A model generated the notes under the pieces. It was not told the DNA's origin, searched no databases, and worked only from the letters and a program-made list of their open reading frames with translations. Shown here in pieces: positions 38,847 to 46,704 of a DNA stretch of 64,000 nucleotides (the stretch's first letter is position 1; the number at the start of each line of letters is the position of its first letter). Source of the stretch: Rhodoluna lacicola. Lineage in GTDB: Bacteria; Actinomycetota; Actinomycetes; Actinomycetales; Microbacteriaceae. Location of the stretch: NCBI RefSeq assembly GCF_000699505.1, contig NZ_CP007490.1:496001-560000 (forward strand), written 5' to 3'. Made by a program: the position numbers and the translations under genes.

Positions 38847-39398
38847 GTGAGTTATTCCTTTCCGGCGGCTGCCCCAAATCAGCCTGGCTATGACAAAAAT
38901 CAAGTCGACAGCTTTATTAATCACGCAAGGGCTCAGTATTCTGATCCGTCCCTAGAGGTAGTCACTTCAAATCAGCTGAGAAATACCGAATTTGATTTAG
39001 TTCACGGCGGATATGACATAACCTCTGTTGACACTGCGATGGATCGTCTTGAGGACGCATTTTCAGCAAGAGAAATTCAGCGACAGAAACAACAGCGTGG
39101 TGATGGAGCTGTACAAGACCGGCTTGAGCGTGTCAAAGAAATCGTGGTTGGTCGAATCTTGAGGCCGAAACGAAAGAGATTTTCAAACGTAGGGTATTTG
39201 CTTCGTGGTTACGATCGCAAGCAGGTTGATGCCCTATGTGAGCAAGTTTCAGCGCACTTGGCTTCAGGTACTCCACTGCAACTAAATACTGTGCGTAGGG
39301 CAATCTTTAAGGCTAAACGCGGCGGATATGTTGAGAGCCAGGTAGATGCCTTCATTGATCGGGTTGTCGAGATTTTGCAGATTGAGAAAAATCGCTAA
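38847..39398 (+). CDS. DivIVA-repeat protein
   Basis: A 183-residue soluble protein with four copies of a short GY-x4-VD motif of the DivIVA N-domain type: GYDKNQVDSFI (14-24), GGYDITSVDTAM (54-65), RGYDRKQVDALC (120-131) and GGYVESQVDAFI (159-170). The copies form two similar pairs joined by a basic linker (about 76-112). It matches the actinobacterial DivIVA-domain repeat family; DivIVA domains bind curved membranes at poles and septa, but this family has no proven function and lacks the long coiled coil. The start is GTG 38847 in a leaderless context. The next gene starts inside its end. Confidence 0.8.
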   Translation: MSYSFPAAAPNQPGYDKNQVDSFINHARAQYSDPSLEVVTSNQLRNTEFDLVHGGYDITSVDTAMDRLEDAFSAREIQRQKQQRGDGAVQDRLERVKEIVVGRILRPKRKRFSNVGYLLRGYDRKQVDALCEQVSAHLASGTPLQLNTVRRAIFKAKRGGYVESQVDAFIDRVVEILQIEKNR

Positions 39399-40044
39399 GC
39401 ACCGTCTAGTTGCACTTTCATTAATCTTTGCGAGTGCCAGCGCTAGCCTTGCCTTTATCGACACGGCTTTAGCGGCAACCGATACAACCGCCATTGCAGC
39501 GGTAGAAAAACTCCAGGTCAAGGGCAAGGCGCCCAAGACTGGTTACGAACGCAGCCTGTTCAGCGACGGCTGGGGAGACATAGGGTCTTGCGACGCCCGG
39601 AATTTTATTCTTCGACGTGATTTGAAGTCAGTCACTTTACGAGATTCCTGCAAGGTTGACACCGGAACTCTTAAGGATCCGTACACCGGCAAAATTATCA
39701 GATTCAAATATGGAGTGGGAACTTCTAGTTCTGTGCAGATTGACCACGTGGTTGCACTAAGTGATGCCTGGCAAAAGGGCGCGCAGCAACTTAGCGTCGC
39801 CAAGCGGTACGCGTTCTACAACGACCCGCTGAACCTGCTTGCCGTAGATGGACCAACCAACGCCATTAAAGGGGACAGCGATGCATCCGCCTGGCTACCG
39901 CCAAACAAGGGGTATCGGTGTCCGTACATCGCTCGGCAAGTTGCCGTCAAACTTAAATACAAGATTTGGGTGATTGAGGCGGAAAAAGCGGCCATGAAAA
40001 GGGTCCTGAGTGCTTGTCCGAGCCAAAAGTTGCCAATTCGCTAG
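39382..40044 (+). CDS. secreted HNH nuclease-like protein (DUF1524 type)
   Basis: About 220 residues. A signal peptide is clear (basic KIAKHR, a hydrophobic stretch, then TALA before ATDTT). The mature part has SVQIDHVVALSDAWQKGA, NDPLNLLAVDGPTNAIKGD and ASAWLPPNKGY, the HNH/DUF1524 pattern with the metal-site Asp-His near residues 121-122. Three cysteines (about 70, 90 and 180) suit an extracellular protein. It probably cuts DNA outside the cell, for nutrients or wall-associated DNA. The start is uncertain: TTG 39382 gives a clean signal peptide, while ATG 39346 and TTGs at 39355 and 39364 are also in frame. It overlaps the DivIVA-repeat gene. Confidence 0.78.
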   Translation: MRKIAKHRLVALSLIFASASASLAFIDTALAATDTTAIAAVEKLQVKGKAPKTGYERSLFSDGWGDIGSCDARNFILRRDLKSVTLRDSCKVDTGTLKDPYTGKIIRFKYGVGTSSSVQIDHVVALSDAWQKGAQQLSVAKRYAFYNDPLNLLAVDGPTNAIKGDSDASAWLPPNKGYRCPYIARQVAVKLKYKIWVIEAEKAAMKRVLSACPSQKLPIR

Positions 40045-40070
40045 CTATGGCGCATCAATCTAGCCCAAGG

Positions 40071-40113
40071 TAAACTGGAGTTTTGCGGGCGATTTCTAGC
40101 CCGATATGAAGGG
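40071..40113 (+). promoter_or_regulatory. promoter box and ribosome binding site of the transglycosylase gene
   Basis: TAAACT at 40071-40076 is a -10 candidate; GAAGGG at 40108-40113 lies 5 bases before ATG 40119. This gene is therefore not leaderless, unlike several neighbours. Confidence 0.4.
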
Positions 40114-40118
40114 CAGTT

Positions 40119-40784
40119 ATGGGTAGATACGAGGCAGAAAGAACCACTCTTTCGCACCGGCTAGCCGGCGGCATCGACCAAGCCCTCGCTAAGACACCCT
40201 TTACCAGGCCCAAATTGCCGCGTCTGAAGCGCCATGCAACCAGGCCAATGTGGGGGTTTATTTTCTCCGTGGGATTCCTGTTGGTGAGTATCGTAGATCC
40301 ATACTCCGGCACCATGGCAAGTGCAAGCACTATGCAGGTATATGACTACGAGGGTGGGTCCCCGGAGCAGACCTACGGCTATGCAAGTACCCAAAAAATC
40401 TCATACTCTCGAGGTGGATTTAACATCGTGACCGGTGATGATGCCGCGGCTATGTTTGTTGAGGCGGCCGGTGCCCCTGAATCCGGTACAGCAAAGGCCT
40501 ATGCGCTGGAGTTGCTGATGTCAATGAAATACGGCGACGACCAGTATTCATGCCTGGTCAAGTTGTGGGAACGTGAGTCAAACTGGCGTCACACAGCTCG
40601 AAATAAATCTTCTGGCGCCTACGGTATTCCTCAGTCTCTTCCTGCTACAAAGATGGCTACCGAGGGGCCCGATTACCTTACCAACCCTGAGACTCAAATT
40701 CGCTGGGGTGTGAAATACATCAAGGGTCGCTACGGTTCGCCGTGCGGAGCCTTGGCTCACTCCGACAAACTTGGCTGGTACTAA
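40119..40784 (+). CDS. membrane-anchored lytic transglycosylase-like protein
   Basis: A 221-residue protein: a basic cytoplasmic start, a transmembrane or signal segment (about 45-60), a low-complexity linker and a C-terminal lysozyme-like domain (about 120-221). KLWERESNWRHTARNKSSGAYGIPQ carries the likely catalytic Glu153, and IRWGVKYIKGRYGSPCGAL...GWY ends the domain. It is the common actinobacterial APF-like transglycosylase and would cleave peptidoglycan strands. Two cysteines (145 and 209) may form a disulfide. The stop overlaps the next ATG by one base. Confidence 0.85.
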   Translation: MGRYEAERTTLSHRLAGGIDQALAKTPFTRPKLPRLKRHATRPMWGFIFSVGFLLVSIVDPYSGTMASASTMQVYDYEGGSPEQTYGYASTQKISYSRGGFNIVTGDDAAAMFVEAAGAPESGTAKAYALELLMSMKYGDDQYSCLVKLWERESNWRHTARNKSSGAYGIPQSLPATKMATEGPDYLTNPETQIRWGVKYIKGRYGSPCGALAHSDKLGWY

Positions 40785-41083
40785 TGCCGCGAAACAATCG
40801 CGCAAAACGCACCAAGCGATCAGCAGAGCCTGAAGAACTTGATTTATCTTCACTGAGAATGGGAATTCGCAGGACGGAGATTAAGCGTGGGGTGGAGTAC
40901 ACGACTCAAACCAGCATCGGTGCGAATGCGGAAGAAGACAAATCGTGGATTTGTCCAAATTGCAATTTGCAAATTTCAAAGGGACTCAGTCACATTGTTG
41001 CCTGGGATTCGGTGCGCGGCGTTGAAACTCGCAGGCATTTTCACAACGCCTGTTGGAAATCCTTTCAAGGGCAACTGCTTTGA
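40784..41083 (+). CDS. small Cys/His-rich protein, probably zinc-binding
   Basis: Ninety-nine residues from ATG 40784, which overlaps the upstream stop. The first 20 residues are strongly basic (PRNNRAKRTKR). The core is WICPNCNLQISKGLSHIVAWD, then ETRRHFHNACWKSF; C57, C60, H85/H87 and C90 could hold a zinc ion. This pattern is widespread in actinobacteria, where it is often labelled with uninformative names. No function is known to me. It sits between a wall hydrolase and an alpha/beta hydrolase with overlapping ends. Confidence 0.75.
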   Translation: MPRNNRAKRTKRSAEPEELDLSSLRMGIRRTEIKRGVEYTTQTSIGANAEEDKSWICPNCNLQISKGLSHIVAWDSVRGVETRRHFHNACWKSFQGQLL

Positions 41084-41811
41084 GCGCAGAAATCTCGATT
41101 AGGTCCAGTGTTGAGCTTCCGGTGCAGCGCGAGGCCATTGATTTGCATACTGCTGATGGACTGAAACTAGTTGGTGAACTGGCAACACCAATTGGAAAAC
41201 CACCGGTTGCAACACTGATTACCCTGCATCCCTTGCCTACACATGGTGGTTTCATGGACTCGCATATTTTGCGCAAGGCCTCTAATCGATTGCCTGAGTT
41301 AGCCGAGATTGCCGTATTGCGATTCAACACCCGTGGCACGGAATCACCCCACGGAAAAAGCCAGGGAAGCTTTGGCGAAGGGGTAACTGAACAACACGAC
41401 GTTGAAGCAGCTATTGAATTCGCAAAATCAAGAAACTTACCGAACCTATGGCTGGTGGGCTGGTCATTTGGAACCGAACTGGCTCTTAAGTACGGGCACG
41501 ATAAAGATATCGTCGGCGCAATTTTGCTGTCACCTCCGCTTCACCGAGCAAATGATGATGATTTAGATCAGTGGGCGGGAAATCATCGAAATCTTATCGC
41601 GCTGGTTCCGGAGCATGACGACTACCTGCGACCTGACCAGGCCAGAGAGCGTTTCTCGAGAATCCCGCACATCGACATAGTTGGCGTTGATGGCGCCAAA
41701 CACCTTTGGGTAGGCGAGAACGCAACCAAACGAGTTCTCGATGAAATTGTGCTGCGGGTGAATCCAAGTCGTTATCCGCTTCCGGATAGTTGGACTCCGG
41801 CTTCTGCCTAG
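41080..41811 (+). CDS. alpha/beta-hydrolase
   Basis: A 243-residue cytoplasmic hydrolase. The nucleophile elbow GWSFG, the oxyanion strand LHPLPTHGG, the acid-loop region PEHDDYL and the catalytic His in GAKHLWVGE are visible, so the triad is complete. It resembles dienelactone hydrolase and small CocE-like families; the substrate is unknown. The start TTG 41080 overlaps the previous stop (TTGA) and has CAAGGG upstream; a longer TTG start at 41053 would overlap the Cys/His gene by 31 bases. Confidence 0.82.
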   Translation: MSAEISIRSSVELPVQREAIDLHTADGLKLVGELATPIGKPPVATLITLHPLPTHGGFMDSHILRKASNRLPELAEIAVLRFNTRGTESPHGKSQGSFGEGVTEQHDVEAAIEFAKSRNLPNLWLVGWSFGTELALKYGHDKDIVGAILLSPPLHRANDDDLDQWAGNHRNLIALVPEHDDYLRPDQARERFSRIPHIDIVGVDGAKHLWVGENATKRVLDEIVLRVNPSRYPLPDSWTPASA

Positions 41812-41818
41812 AAAGTCG

Positions 41819-42871
41819 TTAGCGCTGTTCTTGGTACGGAACCAGCACTTGGCGAATGATCAGGATTATTGAAGCGGCAATCGGAATCGCCACCAAGGCG
41901 CCAAGAACACCTAGCAATGCGCCACCGGCAAGGGCGGCAACAACTACAACTGCCCCTGGAACCTCTACCGCTCGGCTCATGATTCTTGGGGTAATCACGT
42001 ATGCCTCAATCTGCATGTAAATCACATAGACGACGGCAACTATCAGGGCGGTCGTCGGCGAGACGCTAAGGGCAACCAGCGAGGCGATGATTGCGGAAGT
42101 AACTGAACCCACCAAAGGAATTAGGGCTAGCAAAAAAGCAATAAATGAAATTACTAAAGCGTATGGAACGCCGGTAACCGTCAGCAGGATGAAAACCAGC
42201 AGCGATTGAATTACACCGATAGTCACTTGGCTCATAACGTATCGACCCACCGAGCTGGCTATTTGCTCTGCAATGTCTGAGAACTTATCGCGTTTTGATG
42301 CGGCTACCAAGTTGTAGAGCCAGTTCTTGAAACTTTTCATCGAAGCCATGAAGTACAGGCTCAGAATTATGACGATTAGGGCTCCAAAGAAACCGTTGAA
42401 GATTGATAATCCAACTTGAACAACACCACCAAGCATCTTTGGCCAGTTACTGGAGTCACCAAGGTAAGCTCCAGCATTGCTAAGAGCATCTGAAATTGCG
42501 CCACCCAGCTGAGAGTCAAGTTTCACAATGAAAGGAATTTGGTTTACGCCGGTCAAGAAAGCAGGTGCAGTTTTGATGAAATTTGCGGTTTGCGATGCCA
42601 GGGTAGGGAATACCGCGGCCACTAGAAATGAAATCACTCCAAGTAGTGAAACCATCACGATCAATATCGCGTATCGCCGGCGAATACCAAGACTCGAAAT
42701 TTTCGTTACTACCGGCTCTAGTCCTAGAGCGATAAAGATTGATGCTGCAACATAGGTGATGATGTTTGCCAGGGTAGTGACCGCACCGCCAATCACAAGT
42801 GCAGTAAGCACGCCTAACCCACCCAGAAGACCTATCTGGAAGGAGTTTGAGATTTTTGTGTTCCCCTGCAT
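41819..42871 (-). CDS. AI-2E-family transporter
   Basis: A 350-residue membrane protein with about eight hydrophobic segments and the family pattern near the C-terminus (PRIMSRAVEVPGAVVVVAALAGGALLGVLGALVAIPIA). AI-2E proteins were named for autoinducer-2 export, but many members export other small molecules or act as Na+/H+ antiporters, so the substrate is open. The ATG at 42871 is preferred over TTG 42880 because a TAGGTT box lies 7 bases before it. It converges with the alpha/beta-hydrolase gene, with 7 bases between. Confidence 0.87.
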   Translation of the reverse strand: MQGNTKISNSFQIGLLGGLGVLTALVIGGAVTTLANIITYVAASIFIALGLEPVVTKISSLGIRRRYAILIVMVSLLGVISFLVAAVFPTLASQTANFIKTAPAFLTGVNQIPFIVKLDSQLGGAISDALSNAGAYLGDSSNWPKMLGGVVQVGLSIFNGFFGALIVIILSLYFMASMKSFKNWLYNLVAASKRDKFSDIAEQIASSVGRYVMSQVTIGVIQSLLVFILLTVTGVPYALVISFIAFLLALIPLVGSVTSAIIASLVALSVSPTTALIVAVVYVIYMQIEAYVITPRIMSRAVEVPGAVVVVAALAGGALLGVLGALVAIPIAASIILIIRQVLVPYQEQR

Positions 42872-42878
42872 GACTACC

Positions 42879-42884
42879 AACCTA
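42879..42884 (-). promoter_or_regulatory. -10 box TAGGTT, leaderless AI-2E gene
   Basis: On the minus strand TAGGTT is followed by 7 bases and then ATG 42871. No ribosome binding site is seen. Confidence 0.55.
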
Positions 42885-42895
42885 TCGGCTATTGG

Positions 42896-43993
42896 TTAAG
42901 CGTTACTGCTTATGTTGCTGGTTGTGCCCTGAAGTACGTTGCGCAAGTTTCGAAGGTAAACCTCCACGGATTCGCGCTCTGCCTTTATTCGATCTAGTTC
43001 TGCCTTGGCTTTGTTGATCTGCGCTTCTAGTTCTTGACTAGATTTGACAGCGACAGATCGTGCCTCGGCCTCGGCCGCCGCAATAATCGCATCCGCTTTC
43101 TTGCGAGCGGCATCAGTGGTCTGCTGATTGATGGAAATCGCCGCCGCTTCAAGAGTTTCAGCCTCGAGACGAGCAGCATTAGCGCGAGTCAGTGCTGAAG
43201 AAAGTTGGGCGTTGGCATCATCAAGGTAGCGCTGGGTTGCTGCCACAGCTTCTTGGTGCTTGCGTAGGTATTCTGCCTCTGCCTCTTGACGACGAGCGGT
43301 TAGTTCCAGTTCCAGATCAATGCGCGCTTGCTCAGTTAGCAGGGACGAGGCCATTTCAAAATCAAGATTGCGGGTATTGTCTCTGAATGCCAGCAGTTTG
43401 CGCTCGGCTAGGTCGCGCTCGACGGCTGCTTTTTGAGCTTCGATTTCACGCTTGGCGGTAGCCTTCATTCTCGCCACCTCGGTTGAGATTGCGCCTCGGA
43501 TTGAACCGGCCTCACGTATCGACTCTTCTTTTAGGCGAGTAGCCTCTGAGCGTGCTTGAGAAAGCATGTCGTCATAGTCGCTTCTTGCCGCAATCAAGAT
43601 TCGATCGGATCGGCGTTGAGCCTCGGCAACTAGGGAGTCGTAGTATCCCTTGGCCTCTCCTCGGAGGTTATCGATTTCCTCGTGGAGGGCCTTTTTTTGC
43701 CGTTCAATCTCCCTTTGGGCGTCTTGGATCAGGTTTTGCGCCTGGTCTTCGGCCGTGCTCAAGATAAGGGCTGCTCGAGCCCCTACTCCCGAATATGTGG
43801 GATCGGCGGTCTCGGCGAGGGTGGCTTTGGCTTCGTCTAGGGCTTTTGTGGCTTCCTTGAGCTCAAGAGCTAACTGGGAGTTCTGGGCCGATAGCTGCAT
43901 TAACTCCTTGCGCAGGTCCAAAATGGCGTCATCAACCAAGCCGCGTTCGTAGCCACGCATGACTACGGGGAATTGGGTCTCTTCGCCAGACAA
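42896..43993 (-). CDS. DivIVA-domain coiled-coil protein (365 residues)
   Basis: An N-terminal DivIVA-type motif (FPVVMRGYERGLVDDAILDLRKEL, residues 8-31) is followed by an almost unbroken, Ala/Glu/Arg-rich coiled coil (about 35-345). This layout fits the DivIVA/Scy/FilP-like proteins that organise the pole or cytoskeleton in actinobacteria. The start TTG 43993 has AGGAG 8 bases upstream. A paralogue with the same layout is at 57666-58727. It is probably not the main Wag31/DivIVA, whose gene normally lies near ftsZ, but this cannot be proved from here. Confidence 0.82.
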   Translation of the reverse strand: MSGEETQFPVVMRGYERGLVDDAILDLRKELMQLSAQNSQLALELKEATKALDEAKATLAETADPTYSGVGARAALILSTAEDQAQNLIQDAQREIERQKKALHEEIDNLRGEAKGYYDSLVAEAQRRSDRILIAARSDYDDMLSQARSEATRLKEESIREAGSIRGAISTEVARMKATAKREIEAQKAAVERDLAERKLLAFRDNTRNLDFEMASSLLTEQARIDLELELTARRQEAEAEYLRKHQEAVAATQRYLDDANAQLSSALTRANAARLEAETLEAAAISINQQTTDAARKKADAIIAAAEAEARSVAVKSSQELEAQINKAKAELDRIKAERESVEVYLRNLRNVLQGTTSNISSNA

Positions 43994-44071
43994 AAGTTGG
44001 GCTCCTAGGCACTTGGTTAGAATAGTAAGGGCAATCCTGCCCGTGCCAAGTTTACCCTGATTGGATGTAGC

Positions 44072-45772
44072 ATGCGCTTTCTGATTGCAGCCGCGCTATT
44101 CGTGGTCTCGGTATTTACTCTGCTTTTTGGCCTTGCCGAGCGCACAATTTGGGCCCCTCCGGCAAACTTCACTGAATCCATCGAAATCAAGAGCTCAAAA
44201 CCCCTGGCAATCGTTCCAGCGGAAACTCTGGCAAAGCACCCAGGAAACCCTTTTGTTCAAGCACGGGGATCAAAGCCTATTTTCATAGCCTCCGGCCGCG
44301 AATCTGACATTCGAGCATGGGTTGGAGTTTCAGAATACGAAACCATCCAATTCGCTGAAAAAGGCAAAAAACTTGAGAATGTTTCAAGTTTGGGGGCGAA
44401 AAACCTTGAGAACCCAATTGGATCCGATTTGTGGCGATCAGAAACTAAAGCCAACTCATTTGGCTCACTGCAAATCTCTCGCTCTGAAGAAGGTGCAGCC
44501 CTAATCGCGAGCGACGGCGTGAAGCCCCTTCCGAGCGAAATTGCAATCGTTTGGCCAATTGCCCACGATTTGACTCGATCAAATGTCTTATTGATTGCAG
44601 GCTCCGTTTTATTGGCCGCTGCTTTTGTGATGAATTATTTGGCATACAGGCACATGCGGAAGTCGCGCGGCCCTAGGCGTCGCACCCCAACGCCGCCAAA
44701 ACCGCCGCGTTACAAGGTAAAGCGCAACAAGGCTAATGCTCCTGTGCGGGGTCGCAGATCGGCTAGACGCGCATTTATCTCAATTCCGTTGGCTATTTCT
44801 TTGCTTTCCTTCGGTGCGGGCTGTTCTAGCCCTACTCAAGTCGCACCTAGCCCTTCACCCTCTATAAGCGCAATCGACGTTCCACCCGTGGCCTTGAACG
44901 ACGATCAGGTTGACAAGATTCTTTTGGATGTCGAAAAGATTGCCGCGGATGCAGACTTGGTGAACGACAAGAAAATTTTGGTTTCAAGGTTTGCAGGCCC
45001 CGCCCTCGCACAGCGTTCAGCCAACTATATTTTGCGAACTAGATCAGCAAGCGTTGCGAAATTGCCGAAGATCGTGTCAAAACCAATCACCTTCAGTCTT
45101 CCTGCTGCCACCGATACATGGCCGCGCAGTCTGATGGTTGTGACCGATGAGGCCGGTGACGAAGCGTTGCCTCAAATTCTGGTATTTGAGCAGGCCACAC
45201 CGCGAAGCAAATACATGCTTTGGTACAACATTCGCCTAATGCCCGGGGCCAAGATTCCAGAGGTACCGGCGAGCGAGAATGGTGCAATCCCAGTAGACAT
45301 CAAATCTCTCTTTTTGAAATTAGCTCCGGAGGACATTGCGTCAGCCTATGGTGACGTTCTGAACAGAGGGGCATCGAGTCTCAGTTACGGATTATTTGAC
45401 CTCGCCAAAGACGAGTTCTTCAAGCAGGTTTCGGAAAGTCAAAAAAGCCAGGTGGCAAATTTGAAGACTGGAACTATAAAGTTCACGCACACGCTGGGCA
45501 ACAAAAACGTAATTTCTCTTTCAACCACGAAAGCGGGGGCATTGGTAGCTGTGTACATGACTGACACTTACATCATCAAGCCCAAGAAGCGCGGCTCTGC
45601 AGTTGCAGTTTCTGGACAGGAGAAGGTTCTGTTAGGCGCTGACGGTTCGACTCGTGGTGTGCGAAGCGTCTACGGAGATATGATGTTGTTCTACGTTCCT
45701 GCGCTGAGTGACACCGCTGGAATTCGACTGTTGGGTGTGACTCAGGGTCTAGTCAGCGTAAGGAGCCTATAG
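44072..45772 (+). CDS. 566-residue membrane protein with an internal lipobox-like site, unknown function
   Basis: The layout read from sequence is: transmembrane helix 1 (about 2-22), a first external domain (about 25-170), transmembrane helix 2 (about 172-193), a very basic Pro-rich cytoplasmic linker (194-233, KSRGPRRRTPTPPKPP and RGRRSARR), and a third hydrophobic stretch (234-250) ending in FGAGC with Cys251 and a Ser/Pro-rich stretch. About 300 residues of a second external domain follow. The second half alone would look like a lipoprotein, so the gene may be a fusion of a two-helix membrane protein and a lipoprotein. The -3 position of the lipobox is Gly, so lipidation is doubtful. No family was recognised. 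The stop overlaps the next GTG start. Confidence 0.75.
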   Translation: MRFLIAAALFVVSVFTLLFGLAERTIWAPPANFTESIEIKSSKPLAIVPAETLAKHPGNPFVQARGSKPIFIASGRESDIRAWVGVSEYETIQFAEKGKKLENVSSLGAKNLENPIGSDLWRSETKANSFGSLQISRSEEGAALIASDGVKPLPSEIAIVWPIAHDLTRSNVLLIAGSVLLAAAFVMNYLAYRHMRKSRGPRRRTPTPPKPPRYKVKRNKANAPVRGRRSARRAFISIPLAISLLSFGAGCSSPTQVAPSPSPSISAIDVPPVALNDDQVDKILLDVEKIAADADLVNDKKILVSRFAGPALAQRSANYILRTRSASVAKLPKIVSKPITFSLPAATDTWPRSLMVVTDEAGDEALPQILVFEQATPRSKYMLWYNIRLMPGAKIPEVPASENGAIPVDIKSLFLKLAPEDIASAYGDVLNRGASSLSYGLFDLAKDEFFKQVSESQKSQVANLKTGTIKFTHTLGNKNVISLSTTKAGALVAVYMTDTYIIKPKKRGSAVAVSGQEKVLLGADGSTRGVRSVYGDMMLFYVPALSDTAGIRLLGVTQGLVSVRSL

Positions 45773-46701
45773 TGCCTGACTTCATGTCAAGAGCAAGCCT
45801 GGCAGGCGCGGTTGATCTATCAGGCCTTAAGAAGGCAGATCCAATTGCTAAGTCAGCAACCGCCAATCCGGCTGCACCAGTTTCTGCAATCAAGGTTCCT
45901 GACGTCACTGCGCAGGGCACCGAGGCAAATCTAAAAAACTTCGTGACCATTTCTGGCACGGTTCCAGTGCTGATCGATTTTTTTGCCGCCGACCTTGAGT
46001 CGAGCCAGCAGCTCAGCGAGAAGCTCCTTGCCTTGGTAAGAAAACTTGGCGGCAAAATGTTTTTGCTACGAGTGGACACCCAGGCGTCGCTCAGTGTTGC
46101 GCAGGCGTTTGGCGTGAAAGAAGTGCCGAGCGTGGTTGCCTTAATTAAGGGGCAGCCGATTCCGCTTTTTGAAGGCGATCAAACCGCGGACACAATTCAA
46201 ACCGTGCTGACCAGGTTGCTTCAGGTGGCTGAGGAAAACGGCGTAAATGGCTTGCTTGAAGTGTCTACCGAATTCACCGAAGAGCAAGTTCAAGAGTTAC
46301 CGCCGAAGCACAAAGCCGCCTACGACGCAATTGATGCCGGTGATTATGAGTCCGCCATTGCTCACTATGAATCGGCTTTGAACGAGAATCCTGCTGATGC
46401 GATGGCTGTTGCAGGATTGGCTCAATCGAAATTGTTGCTTCGCACCAAGGGGATTGACTTTGAGGCAGTGCTGGCTAGCTCCCCAACTGACTTTGATGCA
46501 ACCGTTCTAAAAGCCGATGCCTGCGTTGCCGTTGGGCACCCAGCCGAGGGATACCAGACCATCCTCACTCGCTTCGCTGTCGCAGATAAAGATGAGCGTG
46601 AAAAACTACGAAAGCACTTGCTTGAGCTTTTTGCTGTTTCTCCGCCGGATGCCCCTGAGTTAGCGGCAGCACGCCGGTCATTAGCAGCCTTGTTGTACTA
46701 G
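45772..46701 (+). CDS. thioredoxin-like TPR protein (YbbN/CnoX type) without CxxC
   Basis: A 309-residue protein. An N-terminal linker is followed by a thioredoxin fold (about 55-160, VPVLIDFFAADLESSQQL, LLRVDTQASLSVAQAFGVKEVPSVVALIKGQPI). At the active site the CxxC is replaced by ADLES, so it cannot act as a disulfide reductase. TPR-like helices follow (about 180-309, YDAIDAGDYESAIAHYESALNENPADAMAVAGLAQ). The same layout is found in YbbN/CnoX, a chaperone-like holdase. The start is GTG 45772, in the stop of the upstream membrane protein, so the pair is coupled. Confidence 0.85.
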   Translation: MPDFMSRASLAGAVDLSGLKKADPIAKSATANPAAPVSAIKVPDVTAQGTEANLKNFVTISGTVPVLIDFFAADLESSQQLSEKLLALVRKLGGKMFLLRVDTQASLSVAQAFGVKEVPSVVALIKGQPIPLFEGDQTADTIQTVLTRLLQVAEENGVNGLLEVSTEFTEEQVQELPPKHKAAYDAIDAGDYESAIAHYESALNENPADAMAVAGLAQSKLLLRTKGIDFEAVLASSPTDFDATVLKADACVAVGHPAEGYQTILTRFAVADKDEREKLRKHLLELFAVSPPDAPELAAARRSLAALLY

Positions 46702-46704
46702 GGG

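Noticed and set aside
39382-40044. Homing endonuclease or restriction enzyme
   Set aside because: The signal peptide and cysteines point to an exported enzyme, and there is no methyltransferase or intron nearby.
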